NCBI RefSeq assembly: GCF_030433685.1
Contig: NZ_JAROCF010000001.1
Coordinates: 3,472,001-3,536,000 of the forward strand
Origin: Leifsonia williamsii
Lineage (GTDB): Bacteria > Actinomycetota > Actinomycetes > Actinomycetales > Microbacteriaceae
DNA: 64,000 nucleotides
Direction of reading: 5' to 3'
Shown: piece by piece, positions 44,256 to 52,712 of the stretch
How the letters are laid out: the number at the start of each line of letters is the position of its first letter
Numbering within the stretch: position 1 is the first letter of the stretch
Translations under genes and position numbers: made by a program
The notes under the pieces: model-generated
What the model saw: only the letters and a program-made list of their open reading frames with translations
What the model was told of the DNA's origin: nothing
The model's database searches: none

Positions 44256-46319
44256 ATGCCGCACCGCGAGCCCGACCAGCCCCGGGCCCTGAGCCTACGC
44301 GAGTACCTGCGCATCACGCGCCGCTACGCAGCAGGCATGCTGAGCCTGGTCCTGGTCGCCGTCCTCGCCGCGGCGGCGTGGACCGTCGCCCAGCCGCGCG
44401 TCTACAGCTCGACGGCCGCCGGGCTGGTGCAGTCGCAGGCGGGCGACGACCTCAACTCGGCGTACGAGGGCGACTCGCTCGCCAAGTCCCGCGCCGCCTC
44501 CTACGTGCAGCAGGCCGCCTCCATCGAGGTGGCGAAGCTGGTCATCGAGCAGTTGAAGCTGCCGATGTCGCCCGGCGCGCTGGCCGCGTCGGTCTCGGCG
44601 CAGCAGCCGACCGACACCGCGATCATCCGCATCACGGCCGACGCCGACACCCCGGAGGACGCCCAGCGCATCGCGAACGCGTGGATCGCCGCGCTCGGCA
44701 CCCGCATCGCCCAGCTGGAGAGCCCGGACGGCTCCGCCGACGCCGCCGCGGGCGGCGGAGCGGGCGTCACGCGGTTCTCCACCCTGGCGAGCGCGCCGCT
44801 GAACCCGGCGCCCTCCTCCCCCAACGTGCCGGTGACCCTCGCCCTCGCGTTCGTCGTCGGCCTGTTCCTCGCGGCCCTGTACGCCCTCACCCGGCACCAG
44901 CTCGACCGCGGCGTCCGGTCGGCCGACGTGATCGAGTCCGCGTTCGGGGTGCCCGTCGTGGGCACCATCCCGCTCACCGACGACCTGACCCGCCGCTCCC
45001 GCATCCTCGAGGACGGCAGCCGGCCGGTGACCGGCCCCACGATCGGGACGATGGAGGCGCTGCGCGAGCTGCGCACGAACCTCTCGTACGTCGACGTGGA
45101 CGAGCCGCCGCGCGTGCTGCTCGTGACCTCCTCGCTCCCCGGCGAGGGCAAGTCGACGCTCGCGTCGAACCTGGCGACCACCATCGCGCGCTCGGGCCAG
45201 CCGGTCGTCGTCGTGGACGCCGACATGCGCCGCCCGAACCAGGTCGCGACCTTCGGCCTCCCCGACACCGCCGGCCTCTCGGATGTGCTCGCCGGGCGGG
45301 TGGCGCTCCGCGACGTGCTGCAGGACCCCGGCCTCTCCCCCAACCTGCGCGTCCTCGCGGCCGGCCGCACGCCGCCGAACCCGAGCGAGCTGCTCGGCTC
45401 GCGCACCATGCGCGAGCTGCTCGTCGCCCTCTCGGAGCTCGCACTCGTCATCGTGGACGCCCCTCCGCTGCTCCCGGTGACGGACGCCGCCGTGCTCTCC
45501 CGCTCGGTCGACGGCGTCCTCCTCGTCGTCGATGCCCGCCGCACCAAGGTGGACCAGCTCGGCAAGGCCCTCAAGAGCCTCCAGCACGCCGGCGGCCGCC
45601 TCACCGGCGTCGTGCTGAACCGCGTCCCCCGCCGCGGCTCCGACGCCATCTCGTACGGCTACTACGGCAGCGAGTACGGGTACGGCTACACGTCCCCGGC
45701 GCCCCTGACCGACGGAAGGGATGGGGATGCGCGCGGCGGGGCCGGTGGGGCCGCACCCGAAGCGGGCCAGCGGGCCGCTGACACCGCGACAGCACAGGTG
45801 CCGACCATGCAGGAGCCTCCTGCCGGGCCCATCGCGCAGGAAGCCGCCCACCAGGACCCCGGACCGCTCGCACCTGCCGCGCCCGAGCCCGCCGCGCAGG
45901 ACGCGGCACCCCGGGAGTACGCCACCCACGAGCACACCGCGTACGGCGCAGCCGCGCAGGGGAACCCCACGGACGAGCACACCGCACACGGACCCGCCGC
46001 ACACGAGCGGACCGCACACGTGCCCACCGTCGACGAGCACACCGCACCCGAGCCGCCCGCGTACGAGCCCGCCTCCGCCGCACCCGCCTCCGAAGAGCCC
46101 GCCTCCGTCGCACCCGCCTCCGAAGACCCCGCCTCCGAAGAGCCGGAGGTCGACCGCCTGACGTCCGACGTCCCCACCGGCCCGGCGCCCGTCGTGGATG
46201 GAGCGGCTGCCGCCGTCGAGTCCGACCCCGTCCTCGCCCGGGCCGACCCCGCGGCGGTACCCACCCCCGTCTACGCCGGCGTGCCAACGGCGCACGGCCG
46301 CCGCTCGGCCCGACGCTGA
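44256..46319 (+). CDS. Wzz / bacterial tyrosine kinase (BY-kinase) for polysaccharide export
   Basis: A 687-residue chain-length regulator and autokinase. Wzz-like N-terminal part with helices at about 25-47 and 190-212; the cytoplasmic kinase has Walker A LPGEGKST (near 294-301), Walker A' VVVDADMRRPN (near 320-330) and Walker B LVIVDAPPLL (near 398-407). A tyrosine cluster (YGYYGSEYGYGY, near 466-478) ends the normal kinase. A further 200 residues follow, rich in Ala, Pro, Glu, His and Thr, with loose EHTA-type repeats, ending in RRSARR; such a tail is unusual. The kinase controls polymerisation/export of the polymer made by the opposite-strand operon. ATG 44256 has AAGGAG upstream. Confidence 0.88.
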   Translation: MPHREPDQPRALSLREYLRITRRYAAGMLSLVLVAVLAAAAWTVAQPRVYSSTAAGLVQSQAGDDLNSAYEGDSLAKSRAASYVQQAASIEVAKLVIEQLKLPMSPGALAASVSAQQPTDTAIIRITADADTPEDAQRIANAWIAALGTRIAQLESPDGSADAAAGGGAGVTRFSTLASAPLNPAPSSPNVPVTLALAFVVGLFLAALYALTRHQLDRGVRSADVIESAFGVPVVGTIPLTDDLTRRSRILEDGSRPVTGPTIGTMEALRELRTNLSYVDVDEPPRVLLVTSSLPGEGKSTLASNLATTIARSGQPVVVVDADMRRPNQVATFGLPDTAGLSDVLAGRVALRDVLQDPGLSPNLRVLAAGRTPPNPSELLGSRTMRELLVALSELALVIVDAPPLLPVTDAAVLSRSVDGVLLVVDARRTKVDQLGKALKSLQHAGGRLTGVVLNRVPRRGSDAISYGYYGSEYGYGYTSPAPLTDGRDGDARGGAGGAAPEAGQRAADTATAQVPTMQEPPAGPIAQEAAHQDPGPLAPAAPEPAAQDAAPREYATHEHTAYGAAAQGNPTDEHTAHGPAAHERTAHVPTVDEHTAPEPPAYEPASAAPASEEPASVAPASEDPASEEPEVDRLTSDVPTGPAPVVDGAAAAVESDPVLARADPAAVPTPVYAGVPTAHGRRSARR

Positions 46320-46337
46320 CCACCCTGTCACCGCCTC

Positions 46338-47369
46338 GTGACCACCCATGACAGCCCTGTGACCGCCCCGCACGCACCTGCTGCCACGCGCCCCGCCGGC
46401 CGCGACGCCTCCTGGCGGCTCGCGCATGCCCTGGTGGCCGATGTCTGCGCCGGCATCGGTGTGGAGCCGATCGTGATCAAGGGTGCGGTCGCGTCCGCGC
46501 ACGGTCTGCGCCCGCACCGGGAGGCGGGCGACCTCGACGTGCTCGTCCCCCCGCACGCTCTGGACGCGATCATCGCGCGCCTGCAGGCCCAGGGCTGGAG
46601 GCTCCGCGCGCGCGACCACGACGAGCTCCTTTTCCCTTCGCACGCCGTCACGCTGTTCCGCGAGGGATGGCCGATCGACCTCGACATCCACTACCGCTAC
46701 CTGGGCCTCCCCCCTGCTCCGGGTTCCGCCTACGAGCTGGTCCGCCGCCTCAGCCGGCCGCAGCTGGTCGACGGCGTCGAGGTGCTGGCTCCGCTCCCCG
46801 CTGCCCATGCGGTCCTCGTCGGCCTGCACTGCCTGCGCAGCCCGGCCGTCGGCCGTCACGCCGCCGAACTGGAGCAGCTCGTGGCAGCGTTCGACCGCGT
46901 GGACGCGCACCGCGTCGACGTGCATGCCATCGATGTGCATGCCGTCATCGACGCCGCGCGCGACCTCGGCGCTGTCGGGCCCCTGCGCCCGCTGCTGGCC
47001 CGCCCGGACGTCCTGGAGCGCGTGCGCGACGCCGACCGCCGCGAGACCATCCTGACTGCCCCACCCTCCGCGGCCGAGGACGAGTGGAGCCTCATCGCCT
47101 CCTCCGAGCGCCCGCACGAGCGACGCGCCCTCCAGCTGCACCGGGCGACCTGGTCGCAGCGCGTCCGCTTGATCGGGCGCTGGCTGCGCCCCTCCCTCGA
47201 CGACCTCTACAAGAACCGGGACTCAGTCCGACGCACCGGCGTGCGCACCGCCGGCCTGTACCTGCGCCGCATCTTCCGTGGGCTCACGCTGCTCCCGCTC
47301 GCCGTTCTCGGGCTCATGATCGATCGCCCGCGCGTCGGCGACACCGCTCTCGGCCCCACCGACCGCTGA
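46338..47369 (+). CDS. nucleotidyltransferase family protein (NTP_transf_5 type)
   Basis: A 343-residue protein whose N-terminal half carries the short nucleotidyltransferase signature: PIVIKGAVASAHGLRPHREAGDLDVLV (catalytic G-D-L-D) followed by a region with DIHYRYLG. The C-terminal half is basic and helical with a hydrophobic end. Members (PF14907-like) occur in exopolysaccharide and peptide-modification clusters; substrate unknown. The start is uncertain (GTG 46338 or GTG 46359, no Shine-Dalgarno). It follows the BY-kinase gene by 18 bp. Its last 147 bp overlap the Wzy-like gene on the other strand. Confidence 0.75.
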   Translation: MTTHDSPVTAPHAPAATRPAGRDASWRLAHALVADVCAGIGVEPIVIKGAVASAHGLRPHREAGDLDVLVPPHALDAIIARLQAQGWRLRARDHDELLFPSHAVTLFREGWPIDLDIHYRYLGLPPAPGSAYELVRRLSRPQLVDGVEVLAPLPAAHAVLVGLHCLRSPAVGRHAAELEQLVAAFDRVDAHRVDVHAIDVHAVIDAARDLGAVGPLRPLLARPDVLERVRDADRRETILTAPPSAAEDEWSLIASSERPHERRALQLHRATWSQRVRLIGRWLRPSLDDLYKNRDSVRRTGVRTAGLYLRRIFRGLTLLPLAVLGLMIDRPRVGDTALGPTDR

Positions 47370-48638
47370 CGCCGCTGCGCTCGGAGCAGCCTCCTCCCCG
47401 GCCACGGGCTTCAACCGCGGCAGCGACAGCAGCACCGTGGAGGCGATCCCGGTGAACAGCCACACCATCGTGTCGAACGAGAACATCATCGACAGCACGA
47501 CGACGATGACCGCGCGCCCGGCGCGGTCCGCCCTGACCAGCGCCACGAGGATGCCCAGGAGCAGGACCACCAGCCCGACGAGGCCGACGGTTCCGAGCGC
47601 CTCCACGTACATGTCATCGACGACGTGGAGGTGGAACCGGCTGGTCAGGTAGCCCTTCGCGAACAGGTCCCCGTCGCGCCCCCACCCCTGCCCGAACAGC
47701 AGCTCGAGCGGCGGGCGCGCGAGGAGGGCCGGAACGCCCTGCAGGTTGCCCAGCCGCTGCAGCCACGACCCGGAGTCGAGCAGGTCGTCCGCGAGCGACC
47801 GGATGGTCCCGCCCGCGCCCAGCAGGACGGCGAGCGCGCCCACTCCGCCCAGGAGCAGGAGATTGCGGATCCAGCGGGTGAGCCCTGGCCTGGTGATCAG
47901 GTGCACGAGCACGCCGGCGAGCGCCGCGAGCGCGGCGCTCCGCGTGCCAGAGAGCAGCAGCCCGGTCGCCGCCACCGCGAGCATGACGATCCGGAGCAGT
48001 CCGCCGCCCCGCATACCCTGCAGCCGCGCGGCGTCGCACCAGACCAGCACAGCGGCCACGGCGGCGAACCAGCCGAAGACGATGGGGTGCCCGAAGGTGC
48101 CCTGCGAGCGCTGCAGATCGCCGTCGAGGAAGGGGTTGTCGCGCGCGGAGCCGCGATAACCCCACACGGGCGTCAGGTCGAGCAGCGCCTCGGCGATGGC
48201 GAGTCCGACCTCCGCCACGAGCAGCAGCAGCACGATCCGGACGAAGAGCCTGATCGCGTCCGCGTCGAGCCGGAGCGCGACATGCCCGGCGAGCAGCGCG
48301 GTGGTGCCGTACGCGAGGAGCCCGAGCAGCGAGTACCCGCCCATGACGACCGAGCTGATCAGCAGCAGAGCCCACCAGGCGACCAGCAGCGTCTGGAGCA
48401 AGCGGAGGTCGGAGGGGCCCGTCCTGGTGCGGATGACGGACAGCGCGAGCAGCACGATGGCGAGCGCCATCGTCGGCAGGTACAGGGTCTTGCCCGCGGT
48501 GTCGTTGACCGAGAAGGCGCACAGCACGAAGGCGAGCCCGAGCGCCAGCCCGCGCACGAGCCGTGCGGGAGCAGCCAGCACGGCGAGCACCGCCGCGACG
48601 GCGCACGCGGCGGCCACGACGAGCGCCACGCCGGTCAT
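47223..48638 (-). CDS. Wzy-like polysaccharide polymerase / O-antigen ligase family
   Basis: A 471-residue membrane protein with about 12 predicted helices. Features of the O-antigen ligase/Wzy fold: a long periplasmic loop with RSQGTFGHPIVFGWF, followed by SGTRSAALAALAGVLVHL, and a late YVEALGTVGLVGLVVLLLGI. It would polymerise repeat units at the outer face of the membrane. The C-terminal 55 residues (Ala/Glu/Gly-rich) are encoded opposite the end of the nucleotidyltransferase gene. The start overlaps the acyltransferase stop by 4 nt, making it the last gene of the operon. Confidence 0.82.
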   Translation of the reverse strand: MTGVALVVAAACAVAAVLAVLAAPARLVRGLALGLAFVLCAFSVNDTAGKTLYLPTMALAIVLLALSVIRTRTGPSDLRLLQTLLVAWWALLLISSVVMGGYSLLGLLAYGTTALLAGHVALRLDADAIRLFVRIVLLLLVAEVGLAIAEALLDLTPVWGYRGSARDNPFLDGDLQRSQGTFGHPIVFGWFAAVAAVLVWCDAARLQGMRGGGLLRIVMLAVAATGLLLSGTRSAALAALAGVLVHLITRPGLTRWIRNLLLLGGVGALAVLLGAGGTIRSLADDLLDSGSWLQRLGNLQGVPALLARPPLELLFGQGWGRDGDLFAKGYLTSRFHLHVVDDMYVEALGTVGLVGLVVLLLGILVALVRADRAGRAVIVVVLSMMFSFDTMVWLFTGIASTVLLSLPRLKPVAGEEAAPSAAASAVGGAESGVADARAIDHEPENGEREQREPTEDAAQVQAGGAHAGASD

Positions 48639-50878
48639 CGCTCCGCCCTCGTGAGCGCGGCGGCGTCTCCGGGCTCCGCAGGCTCGGCGAGCGCCGATCG
48701 CAGCAGCGGACCGAGCATGCGCGCGTAGTCGGCCGTCAGATGCCCGTGGTCGATGCGGGCGATGAGCCTCCCGTCTCCGACCGGGCAGCCGCCGTCGACG
48801 CAGAACCACGGCAGCGTGTCCACCAGGGTCACGTCGGTACCGCGGGCAGCGGCCTCGGAGACGGCACGTCGTTCCGCATCCGACTTCAGCGTCCACGCCG
48901 CGCTCACCGGTCGGACGCACGCGGCCGGGGTGGAGGTGCGCGCGGCGCAGTCGACCGGCGATGTCGTCTCCGGCGGGTTCTCCAGCACGACGATGCGTGC
49001 GCGGGTGCCCGCCAGGCGCTCGAGGCTCTTCTCGAGGCCACGCTGCCATTCCGCCGCGGCTTCCCGTCCGGTGGCGCCGCTGGCGAGCCGGCGCATTCCG
49101 CTCTCGGCGCTGGCCAGCACGACGAGGTCTGGCTTCATGCGAGCGACGGCCTGCAGATCCTGTTCGCGGCTGCGTCGGCAGGCGTCGGCGTAGCCGGGAC
49201 GCCCGCGCGCCTCCCCGACCCGCACGAGCGCGGACGGGCAGCTCTGCAGGCCGACCGCCGCGATGCCCCAGCCGTCGTCGAGCGCCTCCCGCACCGCCGG
49301 CACGTAGCTCATGGCGATCGAGTCCCCGATCACGACGGCCCGTCGGGGTGCGGCCGGATCGGGCAGGCACACGGGAAGGGTCGTCCAGCTGAACGGCGGT
49401 GCCGAGCCGCCGTCGGAGCCGTCGAGCGGATCACGCATGCAGGCCATCTCGGCCGCTCCGGTCAGCGCGCCGGCCGAGAGCTGGCGGTCATAGCCTCTCC
49501 AGTCGGTACCGCGCACCGCCTTCTGCAGGCGGTCCTGCAACTGAGCGGTGGAGGCCACGGCTTCGGGCCGCGCAAGAGGCTCCGCCCCGCGCGCCTCGGG
49601 AACAGGCCCCCGCCACTGCACCACGGACAGCGCCACAACGGCGACGGCGGTCACCCCGACGCCCGCGATTCGGGTCCACCTCGGCGACCCGGGGACACGG
49701 AGACGCCGGCGCAGCGTCTCCCACACGCGCGCTCGCCGCGCGGGCGCCTCGACGAAACGGTAGGTGGCGGCGGCGAGGAGGCCCGCGAGAAGGAGCGCGA
49801 CCCCGGTCACCAGGAGATCGTCGCCGTGGTCCGGTCCGGCGACGCCGCGCAGGGCGACCGGTAGAAGCAGCAGAAGGGGCGCGTGCCAGAGGTACAGGGA
49901 GTAGGAGATCCGACCGACCCAGCGCACGGGTCGAAGCGTCAGCGCAGAGGCAGGGGCGCCTGGCACCTCCCCGGCCAGCACCACCAGCATCGCGCCCAGC
50001 ACCGGCAGGCCCGCGGCCGCCCCGGGGAACGGCGTCGCCGGCGAGTACATCACAGCGGCGAGCGCGATCATGCCGATTCCGGTCCAGCGGAGGCCCGTGA
50101 CGAGCAGCGGCCGCACCCCGAGACGCAGTCGCGCGACGCAGGCGGCTCCTGCAGCGGCAAGGAGCGCGCCGCCTCCGAGCTCCCACGCCCGGGTGACGGG
50201 CAGGAAGTACGCCGCTGCCGCGGTGCGCTCCGTCAGCGCCACCGACAGAGTGAACGAGACGACGACCGCCACCGCGGCGCACGTCGCGACGACGCGCCGG
50301 GCCGAACCGCCCCACCGTCCCGCACGCAGCGCAACGGCCCAGGCGAGCACCAGCAGCCAGGGCCAGGTGGCGTAGAACTGCTCCTCCACCGAGAGCGACC
50401 AGAAGTGCTGGAACGGCGACACGGCGCCCGCGGGGTCGAGGTAGTCGGCGCCCTGGCGGATCAGCGCCCAGTTCTCGACCGAGAGAAGAGCGGCCGCACC
50501 GTCGAACAGCAGTGGCACCGAGGTGATCGGGAAGAACAGCAGGAGGCATGCGGACGCCGTGACCGCGACGACCACCACGGCGGCGGGCAGCAGGCGGGCG
50601 ACGCGGCGCACGAAGAAGCGCGCGAGGCCGACACGACCGTCCCGCTCCTGCTGGTGGAGCAGGCCCCGCGTGATCAGGTACCCCGAGAGGACGAAGAACA
50701 CATCGACGCCGACGAAGCCGCCGCTCGGCCAGCCGACCGCGTGGTTCGCCACGACGAGCAGCACCGCCAGCGCCCGCAAGCCCTCGAGATCGGGCCGGAA
50801 GCGGGGTCGCTCGACGGGCCGGCTCGGGCCGGCGTCCGCCGACGTCCGGGCCGCCACGGCCTCCTGCACGCGAGCCAC
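48635..50878 (-). CDS. OafA/YrhL-type acyltransferase with SGNH domain
   Basis: A 747-residue protein: an N-terminal acyltransferase-3 domain (about residues 30-390, ten helices; RPDLEGLRALAVLLVVANH and GGFVGVDVFFVLSGYLITR) fused to an extracytoplasmic SGNH hydrolase-like domain with VIGDSIAMSY and a late LIARIDHGHLTADY (the D-x-x-H dyad). Such proteins O-acetylate polysaccharides. The GTG start at 50878 lies one base after the upstream gene's stop. It should decorate the polymer of this locus. Confidence 0.88.
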   Translation of the reverse strand: MARVQEAVAARTSADAGPSRPVERPRFRPDLEGLRALAVLLVVANHAVGWPSGGFVGVDVFFVLSGYLITRGLLHQQERDGRVGLARFFVRRVARLLPAAVVVVAVTASACLLLFFPITSVPLLFDGAAALLSVENWALIRQGADYLDPAGAVSPFQHFWSLSVEEQFYATWPWLLVLAWAVALRAGRWGGSARRVVATCAAVAVVVSFTLSVALTERTAAAAYFLPVTRAWELGGGALLAAAGAACVARLRLGVRPLLVTGLRWTGIGMIALAAVMYSPATPFPGAAAGLPVLGAMLVVLAGEVPGAPASALTLRPVRWVGRISYSLYLWHAPLLLLLPVALRGVAGPDHGDDLLVTGVALLLAGLLAAATYRFVEAPARRARVWETLRRRLRVPGSPRWTRIAGVGVTAVAVVALSVVQWRGPVPEARGAEPLARPEAVASTAQLQDRLQKAVRGTDWRGYDRQLSAGALTGAAEMACMRDPLDGSDGGSAPPFSWTTLPVCLPDPAAPRRAVVIGDSIAMSYVPAVREALDDGWGIAAVGLQSCPSALVRVGEARGRPGYADACRRSREQDLQAVARMKPDLVVLASAESGMRRLASGATGREAAAEWQRGLEKSLERLAGTRARIVVLENPPETTSPVDCAARTSTPAACVRPVSAAWTLKSDAERRAVSEAAARGTDVTLVDTLPWFCVDGGCPVGDGRLIARIDHGHLTADYARMLGPLLRSALAEPAEPGDAAALTRAER

Positions 50879-50879
50879 G

Positions 50880-52712
50880 TCAGCCTCCTGCCGCCGTGAG
50901 CTCGTGATATGTCTCGAGTACCGGCCGGAAGACGACGTCGGGGTCGGCGTGTCGCCGGGCGTAGGCACGTGCGGCTTCACGGAGCTCCGACGTGTCCGCC
51001 TGGAGCGCCTGCTCGACGGCCACGGCAGCTTCTGTCGCAGCGATGTCGGTCGGCAGCAGCACGCCGCGCCCGGCGACGAGCTCCGTCACGCCGGGCGCCT
51101 CGATGGCGACGACCAGAAGGCCACGAGCGAACGCCTCCAGCACCACGAGCGGCGTCCCCTCCCAGCGGGAGGTGAGCAGCAGCGCACCCGCACGGTCCAT
51201 CTCTTCGATCACGGTGCTGATGCGACCGCGGAACTCCACGGGCGCCTTCGCGGTGCGCGCGTGCCACTCGGCCTGGCCGCGCAGCGGTCCGTCGCCGAGC
51301 CACCGACCGCGGAGGCCGCCGGTGGACGCGGCGACGATGTCGACGAAGCGCAGAGGGTCCTTCTGCTCCTCCAGCCGACCGACCCCCAGAACGACGCCGG
51401 TACGGGGCAGGCCGCGCGTACCCGCACCGTCGCCGGTGCTGGCCGCAGGCGGAACGAGGTTGCCGATCGTCCGAACGCGGTCGGACGCGACGCCGAAGGT
51501 CTCCGTGAGCATCCGCGTGACGGCGGGACCGACCGAGAACACGCGACGGGTGCGGAAGGACAGCGTGCGCAGCCGGGTGTCGGGCAGCACGGTGTGGGCG
51601 TGCTCGACCACCGGGATCCGCAGCAGCGCTCCGACGGCGAGGCACGCGAGCGCCTCACGGCGCTGATGCGCATGGAGGACGGTGGGCCGGAAGCGCAGGC
51701 ACGCACGGAGCAGCGCAGGAAGGTATCGAACGATCGAGCCGTGCGGCGCGCGTTCGAAATGGATCGTCGCGGGCACCTCGGACGCTCGCGGGCCGTCGGC
51801 CGCGACCAGCGCGGTGGGCACGCCCGACGACGCCGACCAGGCCGCCAGGTCGAGCACGACCTGCTGCGCGCCTCCCTGCGCCATCGAGTCCAGCGCGTGG
51901 AGCACGCGCGGCTCGGTCGACGGCCGCCGTCTGCTGGATCGCCAGTGGTGGCGGAGCGACTCCGACGCCACGGCGAGGAAGCGGGGCCCGCGCACCAGGT
52001 ACCGGTGGGCGAGGCGCCGCGGCTCCTGCGCGAGCCGCCAGCACCATTCCAGGCCGAGCCGCTGCACGGTCAGCGGCGCCCGCGACCGCGCGCCCGCGGC
52101 GAAGTCCACGGCGGCCCCGGCTCCGACGTACACGGCCGCCGGGAGCCGATCGCGCCAGTACGACCACCATGCCTCCTGCAGGGGGAAGCCCAGGCAGAGG
52201 AAGACGATGTCGGGATGGAGGCTGCGCAGCCGCTCGACGGTCGCCGCGCCGGCAGGATCGTCCGCCGATCGCAGCTCCGGCGTCTCGACGGCGTCCACCT
52301 TCGCGGACGGATGGCTCTCGCGCAGCCTGCCGGCAGCGGCGCGGGCGACCTCCGGACGGCCGCCGACGATCGCGACGCTCCAACCGCTCCGGGCGGCCTC
52401 CGCGGCCACCCGGTCGAGCAGGTCGGCGCCGGTGTGGCGGCGCAGCGCGTCATCACCGAGGAGGCGCGCGAGGGCGACCAGCGGCGCGCCGTCGGCGAGC
52501 AGCAGCGAGGCGTCGGAGAAGGCGTCCGCAGCGGCGGGATCGTCCGCGGCACGCAGCACCTGGTCGACGTTGGGCGTCACGACGAGCCGCGGTGACTCCT
52601 CCGCGTGCAGGTCATGCAGCGCGGTGAGAAGTGCGTCCTCGTCGCCCCGGAAAACAGGATGGCCGCCGAGGCGCGTGCCGTCAGGGTCGACCGTGAGCAG
52701 GAGCCGCGCCAT
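50880..52712 (-). CDS. WecG/TagA-GT4 fusion glycosyltransferase
   Basis: A 610-residue two-domain enzyme. Residues about 35-235 match WecG/TagA/CpsF (GT26), with TPNVDQVLRAAD, LLLADGAPLV, VFLCLGFPLQEAW and VGAGAAVDFAAGA; residues about 245-605 form a GT4-type glycosyltransferase with HALDSMAQGGAQQVV, VLHAHQRREALACL, TIGNLVPP and LTSRWEGTPLVVLEAFARG. The two normally are separate proteins. One reading frame links them through a basic linker (RRRPSTEPR) with no stop. It should add the second and third sugars after the initiating glycosylphosphotransferase. ATG 52712 overlaps the upstream stop by one base (TGATG). Confidence 0.85.
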   Translation of the reverse strand: MARLLLTVDPDGTRLGGHPVFRGDEDALLTALHDLHAEESPRLVVTPNVDQVLRAADDPAAADAFSDASLLLADGAPLVALARLLGDDALRRHTGADLLDRVAAEAARSGWSVAIVGGRPEVARAAAGRLRESHPSAKVDAVETPELRSADDPAGAATVERLRSLHPDIVFLCLGFPLQEAWWSYWRDRLPAAVYVGAGAAVDFAAGARSRAPLTVQRLGLEWCWRLAQEPRRLAHRYLVRGPRFLAVASESLRHHWRSSRRRPSTEPRVLHALDSMAQGGAQQVVLDLAAWSASSGVPTALVAADGPRASEVPATIHFERAPHGSIVRYLPALLRACLRFRPTVLHAHQRREALACLAVGALLRIPVVEHAHTVLPDTRLRTLSFRTRRVFSVGPAVTRMLTETFGVASDRVRTIGNLVPPAASTGDGAGTRGLPRTGVVLGVGRLEEQKDPLRFVDIVAASTGGLRGRWLGDGPLRGQAEWHARTAKAPVEFRGRISTVIEEMDRAGALLLTSRWEGTPLVVLEAFARGLLVVAIEAPGVTELVAGRGVLLPTDIAATEAAVAVEQALQADTSELREAARAYARRHADPDVVFRPVLETYHELTAAGG

